Assembly (NCBI GenBank): GCA_035637315.1
Contig: DASPXK010000138.1
Coordinates: 1 to 20,490 of the forward strand
Direction: 5' to 3'
DNA from: DASPXK01 sp035637315
GTDB taxonomy: Bacteria > Chloroflexota > UBA6077 > JACCZL01
DNA: 20,490 nucleotides
The position numbers were made by a program, and so were the translations under genes. Below are positions 1-7,310 of the stretch, in pieces. Positions within the stretch are counted from its first letter, which is position 1. Each line of letters starts with the position of its first letter. Under the pieces are notes generated by a model. It was not told where the DNA came from, searched no databases, and saw only the letters and a list, made by a program, of their open reading frames with translations.

Positions 1-2
1 AC

Positions 3-113
3 TATTTTATGAATCCGCAGTTCCCGCACATGGTCGCCCTCTTCTGGCTGTACGCGGGGTTGTTCGTGGTGGCCGCCCGGCGTACCGCGTGGGCCGTAGG
101 GCAGGGGACGTAG
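3..113 (+). CDS. C-terminal end of an unidentified membrane protein (partial)
   Basis: An open frame enters from the left edge and ends at TAG 111-113, giving about 36 residues. They include a hydrophobic stretch (HMVALFWLYAGLFVVAA) followed by a basic tail (RRTAWAVGQGT). This looks like the last transmembrane helix and cytoplasmic tail of a polytopic inner-membrane protein. The sequence just before the helix (MNPQFPH) resembles the end of O-antigen ligase/polymerase-type proteins, but the fragment is too short to assign a family. It is on the same strand as the following locus but 259 bases away, so co-transcription is uncertain. Confidence 0.45.
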   Translation, partial: YFMNPQFPHMVALFWLYAGLFVVAARRTAWAVGQGT

Positions 114-372
114 ACGCGGGTCTGCCGCCTCGCGGAGCGCACTTGTTGGCCAGGCGACGCCGCCCTCTATGAGTGGCACCGGCAAGAATCGCGCACGACC
201 AGTGATTGCTGGACCGAGGCGACGGGAGCGTGTATCGTTAGGCACGTGCTCTGCAAGTGGACCGGTCGGTGGGCCGGCTGGCGGGGCGTTCGGAGCATGT
301 AATGGCCCCATCCCGGTCCGCCGGTCGCGATGAGCCGACTGGGGGCCGGGAGATGGGTGACGGATCTGGCTC
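114..372. other. Intergenic region upstream of the envelope/exporter locus
   Basis: There is no convincing gene between the stop at 113 and the ATG at 373. Open frames on the minus strand here have the look of GC-rich shadow frames. The promoter of the downstream locus is expected here. A TATCGT hexamer at 233-238 is a possible -10, but no properly spaced -35 was found. No strong Shine-Dalgarno sequence lies just before 373; the nearest purine-rich stretch (GGGAG, about 348-352) is roughly 20 bases away. Confidence 0.4.
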
Positions 373-2787
373 ATGAGGATCTTGCTGGCCGCCCTTACCC
401 TTGGGGCCCTGCTTGTCGTCGCCCCGCGGCCAGCCGGCGCAGCCCCCTCCGCCCAGATGACCGTTCGGGCCGGTTTCGACGGTATCGGCAAGGTAGGCGG
501 CTGGATGCCGATCGAGGTCGACGTCCGTAACGACGGCCCGGACATCAATGGCGAGGTCCAGATCACCGTCTCGGACAGCAGCGTCAGTCGGGGTGGCACC
601 TACACTCGCGCCCCTACCCTCTACACCGCCCCGGCCATCCTGCCGCGGCGCTCTCACAAGCGGCTCACGCTCGAGGTGGAGCTGCGAGCCCCCGGACAGC
701 GGATCCAGGCTCGGCTAATCGAAGGCGGCACGGTCATCAGCGAACAGGACGTGCCACTCACTCGCGTGGCAGCGGGAGATTTGCTGTGCGGTGTGCTGTC
801 TCGAAGCGGCTCGGCGTTCGACTTCCTGCTCAGCCTCGAGCTGCCGCCGCCTCTTCGGCGAGCGCGGATCGCGCACCTGGAGGTAACCGACCTCCCGAAT
901 CGACCCCAGCTGCTGGCGTCGCTGGACTGTTTGATCCTGGACAACATCTCCACCGCCGCGATGCTCCAGGGACAGAAGGATGCCCTCTCAGCCTGGGTCA
1001 GCGGCGGCGGGTTGCTGGTCGTGATTGGCGGTCCGACCTGGCAGAAGACCGTGACGGCGCTTCCGGCGGACCTTCTGCCGGTCAAGCTGACCGGCCTGGC
1101 GAGCCTGGACGATCTGGGAGCGCTGGCCGATTTTGGGCGCGAGCCGATCCCAGATGCCGGGCCGTGGCTCGTCTCTCAGGCCAGTCTCACCGATGGGAAC
1201 GCGGTCGTGGAGCAGAGCGGGCTGCCGCTCATCGCCGCCGCTCGGCGCGGCAGCGGCACCGTCATGTATCTGGCCATCGATCCGAGTATGGAGCCGCTTC
1301 GAAGCTGGGCCGGGACTCCAGGCCTGTGGCGGTACGTCCTCGCCCACGGGGCTGGCGGGGCAGGGTTTGGCGCGTCGGTCGCCAACTCGTTCGTCGGTTG
1401 GGGCCGGATCCCTAGAAACGCACTGGTAGATATCTCGATGCTGGGTGGGCCGACGGCCGGTTGGATGCTGCTGGCCCTCTTCGGGTTCGCGGTCCTGGTC
1501 GGGCCACTCAACTACCTTTTCCTTCACCGAATCGGCCGGCTCGGCTGGTCGGTGGTGACCATTCCGCTGCTCAGCGGGCTGGCGGCGGTCGGCACCTTCA
1601 CGATGGCTTCGGCCGCGCGCGAGAGCGAGGTGATCGTCAACAAGGTCTCGTTGGTGCGTGGCAACCGCCAGGCGCCCGCGTACGGTCGCACATACGTGAG
1701 CGTGTTCTCACGTCAGCAAGCGACGTACGACATCCGGGCCAACGAGACCGCGCTGCTGAGCGGCCTGTTCTATCCATTCCCGCGTGATTCGACCGCCGAA
1801 GGACAGAACTGGGCGCTCAAAGTTAGTGGCGGGCCCGCGCCGGCCGTCAGTGACCTCCAGCTCGGGGCGGGAACCCTGGGCACGTTCCAGGCCGACGGCC
1901 AGCTGCCGCTCCCAGGCCGCCTCGATTCGGACCTGCGGATCGAGGGGCGGCAGCTCGTCGGCACGATCACGAACGGACTCGGCGCGCCGATGTACGACGC
2001 GGTCCTCATCGTCGACTACCAGGTGACGCGAATCGGGGACTTCAAGGCCGGCGAGACGCGTGACGTGGCCATTACCCTCGGGGCGACGGCCACGTCCGGC
2101 TACGGTCCGCCCACGTCTTTCTCCAGCCTGCTGTACCCAACCTCCGCGGGAGGCCGGCGGCTAACCGACGCCGGACGACGTGACATCCTGGATTCCGTGT
2201 TTGGGTCGGGCTTCAACTTCAGCCGGCTCGAGTTCACCGGCCCGACGGTCATGGGCTGGCTCGACGCCGGTGCCCTGCCGCTCGAGGTGCGTGACGCTCG
2301 CCCAGCGATGCTCGACAGTACGTTGTTCATCATGACCCTGCCCATCAACCTGCCGCGGGGATACGAGGGTGAACTGCCAGCCCCCACGGTCAGCCGCCGC
2401 CAGCTCGGCGCGGCGACAGTGAATCGGCAGCAGTTCGGCAGTTATGACCTGGCCGCTGGCGAGTCGATCGCGCTGCAATTCAGCCTTCCGGTTAGCAACG
2501 GCCGCTTCTTGATGGACGGCCTGTACGTGAACATCGACGGACGTTTTCGGGGCGTCACGTCGATCGGGCCGTCGATCGGCGAGGTGTCACTGTACAACTG
2601 GCGGTCGGCTGAATGGGAGGACCGCATCGTGGGCTTCGGCCGCAACCTGGTGAAGGACCCCGCCCCATACATCTCAGCGGTCGGGGACGTGCGGCTGCGC
2701 TACACGTTCAAACCAGCGCCCGACAGCGGCGCCACAGGCGTCAGCTTCAGCCGCTTCGACGTCACGGCCTCCGGCCTGATGCGATGA
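373..2787 (+). CDS. Secreted/membrane protein with GATase-like domain, first gene of the MoxR/vWA/ABC locus
   Basis: This 804-residue protein has a signal peptide (hydrophobic residues 3-17, probable cleavage after AGA at 21-23). An extracytoplasmic beta-rich region to about residue 135 follows (VDVRNDGPDINGEVQITV, like CARDB/Ig-type domains). Residues about 137-300 resemble the class I GATase-like fold seen in large vWA membrane proteins, including a WVSGGGLLVVIGG strand-turn near 209-221. Two membrane helices lie at about 363-385 and 391-413, then a 390-residue extracytoplasmic C-terminal half. An in-frame TGA at 358-360 makes ATG 373 the first possible start. No enzymatic residues are evident, so the GATase-like part is probably structural or binding. 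The family is not identified by name. Position and architecture suggest an envelope component working with the exporter and vWA proteins downstream. Confidence 0.75.
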   Translation: MRILLAALTLGALLVVAPRPAGAAPSAQMTVRAGFDGIGKVGGWMPIEVDVRNDGPDINGEVQITVSDSSVSRGGTYTRAPTLYTAPAILPRRSHKRLTLEVELRAPGQRIQARLIEGGTVISEQDVPLTRVAAGDLLCGVLSRSGSAFDFLLSLELPPPLRRARIAHLEVTDLPNRPQLLASLDCLILDNISTAAMLQGQKDALSAWVSGGGLLVVIGGPTWQKTVTALPADLLPVKLTGLASLDDLGALADFGREPIPDAGPWLVSQASLTDGNAVVEQSGLPLIAAARRGSGTVMYLAIDPSMEPLRSWAGTPGLWRYVLAHGAGGAGFGASVANSFVGWGRIPRNALVDISMLGGPTAGWMLLALFGFAVLVGPLNYLFLHRIGRLGWSVVTIPLLSGLAAVGTFTMASAARESEVIVNKVSLVRGNRQAPAYGRTYVSVFSRQQATYDIRANETALLSGLFYPFPRDSTAEGQNWALKVSGGPAPAVSDLQLGAGTLGTFQADGQLPLPGRLDSDLRIEGRQLVGTITNGLGAPMYDAVLIVDYQVTRIGDFKAGETRDVAITLGATATSGYGPPTSFSSLLYPTSAGGRRLTDAGRRDILDSVFGSGFNFSRLEFTGPTVMGWLDAGALPLEVRDARPAMLDSTLFIMTLPINLPRGYEGELPAPTVSRRQLGAATVNRQQFGSYDLAAGESIALQFSLPVSNGRFLMDGLYVNIDGRFRGVTSIGPSIGEVSLYNWRSAEWEDRIVGFGRNLVKDPAPYISAVGDVRLRYTFKPAPDSGATGVSFSRFDVTASGLMR

Positions 2788-2794
2788 GCGAGCG

Positions 2795-2932
2795 AGCTAT
2801 CAGCTGTCAGCTATCAGCTAGCAGCTGTCGGGCATGGGTGAGCGGATGCAGTCGGCCATAGATGGAGTGTTAGACTTCCCAGGCGACAGTTCCCGCCGCT
2901 GACTGCTGACTGCTAACCCCTGACGGCTTACG
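2795..2932. repeat. Heptad-repeat element 1 with inverted arms
   Basis: This fills nearly the whole gap between the stop of the first gene (2785-2787) and the ATG of the ABC ATPase (2935). The left arm (2795-2829) is five tandem 7-base units of the type AGCTATC/AGCTGTC. The right arm (2898-2932) is five units in inverse orientation: GCTGACT, GCTGACT, GCTAACC, CCTGACG, GCTTACG. About 68 bases of non-repetitive sequence lie between them. The arms are partly complementary, so a long imperfect hairpin is possible. A second element of the same plan lies at 16589-16702. The heptameric period recalls the STRR repeats of cyanobacteria, but I do not know this family by name. Confidence 0.75.
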
Positions 2933-2934
2933 AG

Positions 2935-3930
2935 ATGAACCCAATCGAGCTGGATCACGTCACGGTGGTCCGCTCCCGCGAACAGAATGAAGGCTCCCCA
3001 ATCCTGGACGACTTGACGCTGAGCGTCGGGGACGGGGCCAGCCTGGGCCTGGTTGGGCCCAATGGCTCAGGCAAAACGACCCTGCTAAGGGTACTGGCCT
3101 GCCTGGTCCGCCCGGCCTCGGGTCGCGCCATGGTGTGCGGCTTCGACACTACCCGCGACCCGATCGCCGTTCGGCGCCGGATCGGCTATGTGCCTGAACA
3201 GTTCGGCGTGTATCCGCGCCTCTCGATCGTCCAGTATCTGCAGTTCTTCGCCCGCGCCAGTGGCGTCTCTCAGTGGGAGCGCCGAAACACCGTCGAGACG
3301 ATGCTGCGCGTCGTGGACCTGTTCGATCAGCGGCACGAGGAGGCCGCGGCGCTGTCGCGTGGCTCACGCCGCCGTCTGGCGCTCGCCCGAGCGCTGCTTC
3401 ACAACCCGCCCGTCCTGCTGCTCGACGACCCTCTGGCCGGGCTCGATGGGCGCGGCCGGCTGGAACTGGTCGAGGTACTCAGGGAAGTGCGCGACATGGG
3501 CATCACGATCGTGGTCTCGACCCATCTGCTCGCCGACCTGGCCCAGGTATGCGACTCGGTGGCCGTGCTGCGAGCCGGTCGCCTGGCCAGCATCACGCCG
3601 CTGGCCGTAGCGTTGGGCCGCGAGGGGCGCGGCCGCCAGCGAGTTCGACTGGAGCTGATCGAGGGAGTGCGATCGACTGCTCGGCCAGAGGCGGTCGGCG
3701 TCTTGCTGTCCAAGCAGCCTGGTGTACTCGACGTGACCGAGGGCGACGGTGGCCTGTCTTTCGTGTACGAGGGCGACCCTGACGGCCTGGCCAGTGTGCT
3801 GGACCGACTGGTTGGCTCGGGGGCCCGTGTTGTTCAGTTCGGGCGGGGTCCCGAGCAGTTGGACGAGCTGTCGGCAGCTCTGGCGGAGGGCGACGACATG
3901 CCGCGCGCGGTCCGCTCGTACTCGGCCTGA
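2935..3930 (+). CDS. ABC transporter ATP-binding protein (ABC-2/exporter type)
   Basis: This 331-residue cytoplasmic nucleotide-binding subunit pairs with the ABC-2 permease whose ATG overlaps its stop (TGATG at 3928-3932). The motifs are in order: Walker A GPNGSGKTT at 41-49, Q-loop glutamine 89 in GYVPEQ, signature LSRGS at 140-144, Walker B LLLDDP at 161-166, D-loop AGLD at 168-171 and switch histidine 197 in STH. The residue after the Walker B aspartate is Asp165, where most ABC ATPases have the catalytic Glu. The signature is LSRGS rather than LSGGQ, which is common in this exporter branch. A C-terminal extension of about 110 residues follows the ATPase core, as in DUF4162-like exporters. 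ATG 2935 lies two bases after the heptad-repeat element, with no Shine-Dalgarno sequence visible. The substrate is unknown. Confidence 0.92.
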   Translation: MNPIELDHVTVVRSREQNEGSPILDDLTLSVGDGASLGLVGPNGSGKTTLLRVLACLVRPASGRAMVCGFDTTRDPIAVRRRIGYVPEQFGVYPRLSIVQYLQFFARASGVSQWERRNTVETMLRVVDLFDQRHEEAAALSRGSRRRLALARALLHNPPVLLLDDPLAGLDGRGRLELVEVLREVRDMGITIVVSTHLLADLAQVCDSVAVLRAGRLASITPLAVALGREGRGRQRVRLELIEGVRSTARPEAVGVLLSKQPGVLDVTEGDGGLSFVYEGDPDGLASVLDRLVGSGARVVQFGRGPEQLDELSAALAEGDDMPRAVRSYSA

Positions 3931-4886
3931 TGTGGACCGCCATCGTCGGCAAGGAGTTCGCGTCTCGCCTCCAGGGGCGCTTGACCTACGTGGTGCTCAC
4001 CCTCATGGTGATCGGGTTTACCGGATTGGTCCTGGCCAGCTTCTGGCTGGTCGTGGCAAGCGTGCCGACACTGCTGCCGGTCATCGGCTCGAGCGTGGCA
4101 GCCAGCACGTCGGTGTCTCTGCCAGGGCTGGTCAGCGGCTATCGCGGCATCTTCCTGTTCTTCGCGATGGCGTTTTGCATGCTGGCGGCGCTGGCCGTAG
4201 TCGCCCCGGCCGTCGCCAGCGCCGCCCTGAGCGGCGAGCGCGAAGAGGGGACCTTCGATCTGCTCCTGTCGACCGGCCTGAGGCCGCGCTCGATCGTGTT
4301 CGGCAAGCTCGTGGCCTCAGTTGGCTTCGTGTTGCTCGTCGCACTGACCGCCGTGCCCGGCTTCGCGATGGCGTGGATGTTTGGCGGCGTGGCCGCTGTG
4401 GACGTGATCTTGACGGCGCTGCTGCTGCTGGCCGCGCTGTGGCTGTTCGCCGCGATCGGCCTGTTCTGCTCTTCGATTGCACGTGCCTCCTCGGTTGCGG
4501 CGCTGTACGCGTACGGGTTGGTCTTCCTGCTCGGGACCGGGACCCTGGCGATCTACTTGATTGGCGCCTCGGTCCAGATGGAGTCCGCAGTCCGTCCGCT
4601 GCTCGCGCTCAACCCGTTCATTAGCCTGTTCTCCGTTCCCGATCAGATTAGCGGCCAGCTCGCCCAGCTCCTGCCATTCCAGTACCGACCGCTCCTCGAC
4701 AGCGGAGCCCAGCAGGACCTGTTCGGCTTGAGCGCCATCCGCTACCCGCGCTGGGTGCTAACATTGACGTTGTACTGTCTGCTGACAGTGCTCCTCGTGG
4801 CCATGAGCAGCGTCGCGATCGATCCCTGCCACCCGTGGAAAGCGCGGCGCTCCAGGCGGGCGTTTATCGATCGGGGGACCGAATGA
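3930..4886 (+). CDS. ABC-2 type transporter permease
   Basis: This 318-residue integral membrane protein has about six hydrophobic helices, roughly at 20-42, 72-98, 123-146, 150-176, 184-212 and 270-292. Between helices two and three is the diagnostic cytoplasmic segment of ABC-2/NosY-like permeases (SGEREEGTFDLLLSTGLR, followed by a GK motif), around residues 99-127, which docks on the ATPase. Its start overlaps the stop of the ATPase gene by one base and its own stop overlaps the next gene's ATG (ATGA at 4883-4886), so the three are translationally coupled. Together with the upstream ATPase it should form a homodimeric exporter of unknown substrate. The final 35 residues are basic and polar, consistent with a cytoplasmic tail. 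Confidence 0.88.
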   Translation: MWTAIVGKEFASRLQGRLTYVVLTLMVIGFTGLVLASFWLVVASVPTLLPVIGSSVAASTSVSLPGLVSGYRGIFLFFAMAFCMLAALAVVAPAVASAALSGEREEGTFDLLLSTGLRPRSIVFGKLVASVGFVLLVALTAVPGFAMAWMFGGVAAVDVILTALLLLAALWLFAAIGLFCSSIARASSVAALYAYGLVFLLGTGTLAIYLIGASVQMESAVRPLLALNPFISLFSVPDQISGQLAQLLPFQYRPLLDSGAQQDLFGLSAIRYPRWVLTLTLYCLLTVLLVAMSSVAIDPCHPWKARRSRRAFIDRGTE

Positions 4887-6532
4887 CAGTCGTGGCCGGG
4901 GCGGGCGGCGCGCTGGGCGCGCCAGGCTTCGCCGATCGAACCGAGCTGTGGGAGCGTCTCACGCTCGTCGGCCGCGTGCTGAAGCTTCAGCTGATCGTGA
5001 CCTGGTCGATCCGGCTGACGTTGGCCGGGCTGGCGCTCGATTGCCTCTGGCTGGGCGGCTCGCGGGTGTTCCCGTACATCGTGCCGGTCCCACTGCTGCC
5101 AGCCGTGCCGCTGGCGCTCGTGGGGCTGGGCGCGCTAACCCTGACGTTCTGGCGCCCCTCAATGGCGTTCCTGGCTCGCAACGCGGATCGTCAGCTCAGC
5201 CTGAAGGAGCGGCTGACGACCGCCGTCGAGCTGCAGACGGAACGGCGCTCCGCTGGTGGGGCCGACGGGGTCGGGCAGAAGCTGGCCGGCCTTCAGCTTC
5301 AAGACGCGATCGGCCACTTTCGGCACGTCGAACCGGTCGAGGCGTTCCCGATTCGTATCTCCCTCAAAGAGCTGAATATCGCGCTGGCCCTGGCGGTCGT
5401 GGCGATCGTGCTAGTAGTTGTGCCCAACTCGATGCAGCAGACGGTTCGGCAGCGCGAACAGGTCCAGCGCTCGATCAAACAGGAGGCCGAGCGGCTCAAT
5501 AAGCTGGCCGAGCAGGTGGCCGAGTTGAACGTGGAGAACCCGAGCGAGGAGCTGCAGCACATCGAGCAGGCGCTCCGTGAGGCCGCCCAGATGCTAAATC
5601 AGGGCTCGATGAATGGCGAGGAGGCGCTGGCCGCGCTGTCGGCCCTCGAACAGCGTCTCCAGGCGCTGCAGGGACAGGGCAACGGCGATCTGGAGGAGGC
5701 GCTGTCGTCGCTGGCGGGCTCGCTAGCTCAGGACCCGACTACGCGCCAGCTGGGGACCAGTCTGGCCAGGGGCGACTACAAGCAGGCGGCCGAGGACCTA
5801 CGGCGGCTTGCCGAGCAGATCGACAGCCTCTCGCCAGCCGAGCGCGCGCGACTGGCTCGCTCGCTGCGCCAGGCCGGACAGCGCGCCTCGCGAGCGAACC
5901 AGGGCCTGGCCCAGAGCCTGAGCCAGTCCGCAAACGCGCTCGAGCAGGGAAACGTCACCGATTCCCAGAACGCGCTCGGCAACACGGCCGGGCAGATCGA
6001 GCGGGCGGCCGGCCAGCTCAGAGCCGGCAATGAACGCGAGCGGGCTATGTCGCAGCTCCAACAGAGCCGCAGCGCGGTCAGCCGCTCAGTGCAGCAGCAG
6101 CAATCCCAGGCCCGGGGCCAGCCTGGCAGTCGGCAGCCGGGCAGCCGGGGAAGCAGCTCGTCGGAGTCAGGCGAGGATGGCGACAGCCAGGCCGGCCCTG
6201 GCTCGAATGAGGGTGACCCGTCGGCCGGCGACCGGCCTGGCGGCTCTTCGGCCGGCACGGGCTCCAACCCGCGCTCCGAGGAGATCTACGACCCGGCCTT
6301 CGCCAGTTCACGCCAGGAGCGACTCAACGAGGGCCAACCGTTCACCCCGACCGACTCGTACGACAACCCCAACCCCGAGGACCCGTACCGCAACGACGCC
6401 CAGGTCGGCTACAGCCAGGTCTACGCCCGCTACCAGGACAAGGCGGTCCAGAGCCTGCAGAACAGCTATATCCCAGTCGGCCTGAAAGACCTGGTCAAGG
6501 ATTACTTCTCAAGCCTCTCGCCGGGGAAGTGA
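4883..6532 (+). CDS. Membrane-anchored coiled-coil protein with Gln/Ser/Gly-rich linker (DUF4175-like)
   Basis: This protein has 549 residues from ATG 4883, chosen over an upstream ATG at 4835 because it forms the ATGA overlap with the permease stop. Two helices lie at about 43-58 and 66-89, followed by the segment DRQLSLKERLTTAVEL (about 101-116), a pattern I associate with DUF4175-type proteins. A third helix is at about 164-183. Residues about 187-400 are a long Gln/Glu/Arg/Leu-rich coiled coil, and about 400-470 a disordered Gln, Ser and Gly linker. The last 45 residues become ordered again (VGYSQVYARYQDKAVQSL) and look conserved. It is probably a scaffold at the membrane for the MoxR/vWA machinery. 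No enzymatic motif was seen. The DUF4175 resemblance is by architecture, not proven homology. Confidence 0.7.
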   Translation: MTVVAGAGGALGAPGFADRTELWERLTLVGRVLKLQLIVTWSIRLTLAGLALDCLWLGGSRVFPYIVPVPLLPAVPLALVGLGALTLTFWRPSMAFLARNADRQLSLKERLTTAVELQTERRSAGGADGVGQKLAGLQLQDAIGHFRHVEPVEAFPIRISLKELNIALALAVVAIVLVVVPNSMQQTVRQREQVQRSIKQEAERLNKLAEQVAELNVENPSEELQHIEQALREAAQMLNQGSMNGEEALAALSALEQRLQALQGQGNGDLEEALSSLAGSLAQDPTTRQLGTSLARGDYKQAAEDLRRLAEQIDSLSPAERARLARSLRQAGQRASRANQGLAQSLSQSANALEQGNVTDSQNALGNTAGQIERAAGQLRAGNERERAMSQLQQSRSAVSRSVQQQQSQARGQPGSRQPGSRGSSSSESGEDGDSQAGPGSNEGDPSAGDRPGGSSAGTGSNPRSEEIYDPAFASSRQERLNEGQPFTPTDSYDNPNPEDPYRNDAQVGYSQVYARYQDKAVQSLQNSYIPVGLKDLVKDYFSSLSPGK

Positions 6533-6550
6533 GCTCGGGACTAGCTAATT

Positions 6551-6622
6551 ACCTAACCCCCCAGCCGCCTTTTTCCGCACGGACAACCTAACCCCCTAGC
6601 CCCCTTCCCTAAGGGAAGGGGG
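6551..6622. repeat. Left inverted arm of the DUF559 cassette
   Basis: The arm contains two CCTAACCCCC blocks (starting near 6552 and 6588) with a TTCCGCACGGACAACC segment between them, and ends in a perfect palindrome at 6600-6622 (11-base arms around a single A). Read in reverse complement it matches the right arm from 7110 through the first 22-base unit, with a small gap where the right arm has CGCCGCGG. The palindrome could form a stable hairpin in DNA or RNA, but no U-tract follows, so it is not a canonical terminator. Confidence 0.75.
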
Positions 6623-6674
6623 AACTGGGTGAGGCGTATTCACGTGATCCGATGCCGGTGCACGACGTGAGTGA

Positions 6675-7124
6675 ATGAGCATCACGCAGCTCCCAACTCA
6701 TGGGATCGTCACTGGGCAGGTCGTGGACGACGCGAAGGCGGGCCGGGCCTGGGAGCTTCGTCGGCGCATGACCAGGGAGGAGCGCATCCTGTGGAAGGCG
6801 CTCCGAACTAACCGCCTGGGGGGCCTTCACTTCCGCCGTCAGCAGGTCATCGACGGGTTCATCGTCGATTTCTACTGCCATGCGGCGGCGTTGGTCGTGG
6901 AAGTCTACGGCCCCGTGCACGTCGAACAGGCTGGCTACGACTCCGAGCGCGACCAGATCCTGTCCGCCCGGGGACTGCACGTTCTGCGCGTGACAGACCA
7001 GGCGGTCCAACAGGACCTGCCATCTGTCCTGTCCTCGATCGCTGCGCTCGCGGCTACCCGGATGGCAGACGGCAAGCCCCTTGGCTCACCCTCAACAGCT
7101 GAAGCAGCTCCCCCTTCCCTTTAG
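6675..7124 (+). CDS. DUF559 domain protein (Vsr-like endonuclease fold)
   Basis: This 149-residue protein matches the DUF559 pattern: RRRMTREERILWKALR (29-44), NRLGGLHFRRQQ (46-57), FIVDFYC (62-68), LVVEVYGPVH (73-82), YDSERDQILSARGLHVLR (88-105), then a C-terminal helix. The family is related to the very-short-patch-repair endonucleases and the PD-(D/E)XK fold. Asp65 and Glu76 are in place, but the usual VEVDG is VEVYG, so Tyr78 replaces a normally conserved acidic residue and catalysis may be impaired. The last residues (about 131-149) are low complexity, encoded by the sequence approaching and entering the right palindrome, and the TAG (7122-7124) lies in that palindrome. ATG 6675 is chosen for family-like length; the RBS is weak. 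It is unlikely to belong functionally to the surrounding MoxR/vWA locus. Confidence 0.85.
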   Translation: MSITQLPTHGIVTGQVVDDAKAGRAWELRRRMTREERILWKALRTNRLGGLHFRRQQVIDGFIVDFYCHAAALVVEVYGPVHVEQAGYDSERDQILSARGLHVLRVTDQAVQQDLPSVLSSIAALAATRMADGKPLGSPSTAEAAPPSL

Positions 7125-7241
7125 GGAAGGGGGTTGGGGGGTTAGGTTGTCCGCCGCGGAAGGTTAGGTTGTCCGTCGCGGAAGGGGGCTGGGGGTTAGG
7201 TTGTCCGCCGCGGAAGGGGCTGGGGTTAGGTCTTTCCGCAC
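7110..7241. repeat. Right inverted arm of the DUF559 cassette, with tandem 22-base units
   Basis: The arm starts with a palindrome at 7110-7133 (11-base arms around TT). Three copies of a 22-base unit beginning GGTTAGGTTGTCCG follow at 7140-7161, 7162-7183 and 7194-7215. The second copy differs from the others at one base. Gaps between copies are 0 and 10 bases, and an 8-base gap precedes a fourth, truncated copy at 7224-7231. The spacers are G-runs of the form GGGGGCTGGG. The left arm has only about one such unit, so the right arm appears expanded. The G-runs give potential for G-quadruplexes on the + strand. TCTTTCCGCAC (7231-7241) repeats, in direct orientation, part of the left arm. Confidence 0.75.
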
Positions 7242-7310
7242 ATTGATACCCTGGCCGCCCCCGTTCGCGAGCCTGTACCCTTTTCACACGTCCCCGTCGA
7301 GGACCTGAGC

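Larger units (their letters stand above)
6551..7231. mobile_element. Putative DUF559 cassette bounded by long inverted repeats
   Basis: This 681-base block lies between the coiled-coil gene and moxR inside an otherwise compact same-strand locus. Its ends are ACCTAACCCC (6551-6560) and the exact reverse complement GGGGTTAGGT (7222-7231). Inside these are longer related arms that each end in a perfect palindrome with an 11-base arm, CCCCCTTCCCT and its complement (6600-6622 and 7110-7133). The only gene inside is a DUF559 nuclease-fold ORF, whose stop codon lies in the right palindrome. No transposase and no clear target-site duplication were seen. The cassette could be moved in trans, spread by its own nuclease, or be two neighbouring copies of a genome-wide repeat that happen to flank a gene. 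Confidence 0.5.

Noticed and set aside
5776..6267. 163-residue minus-strand frame with many Cys and Ser
   Set aside because: It is the antisense reading of the Gln/Ser/Gly-rich linker of the coiled-coil protein; its composition is a by-product of that.
6551..6600. Telomere-like CCTAACCC motifs
   Set aside because: They occur as part of longer inverted repeats inside a bacterial gene cluster, not as a terminal tandem array.
6600..6622. Rho-independent terminator after the coiled-coil gene
   Set aside because: The palindrome is strong, but the sequence after it (AACTGGGTGAGG) has no T-tract, and the same palindrome recurs at 7110 as part of the cassette.
7134..7241. CRISPR-like array, because of repeated units with short spacers
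   Set aside because: Units are 22 bases with spacers of 0-10 bases made of G-runs; there are no unique spacers and no cas genes.
6540..7245. Target-site duplication flanking the cassette
   Set aside because: The sequences just outside the outer repeats (CTAATT on the left, CTTTCC on the right) do not match, so no duplication can be claimed.
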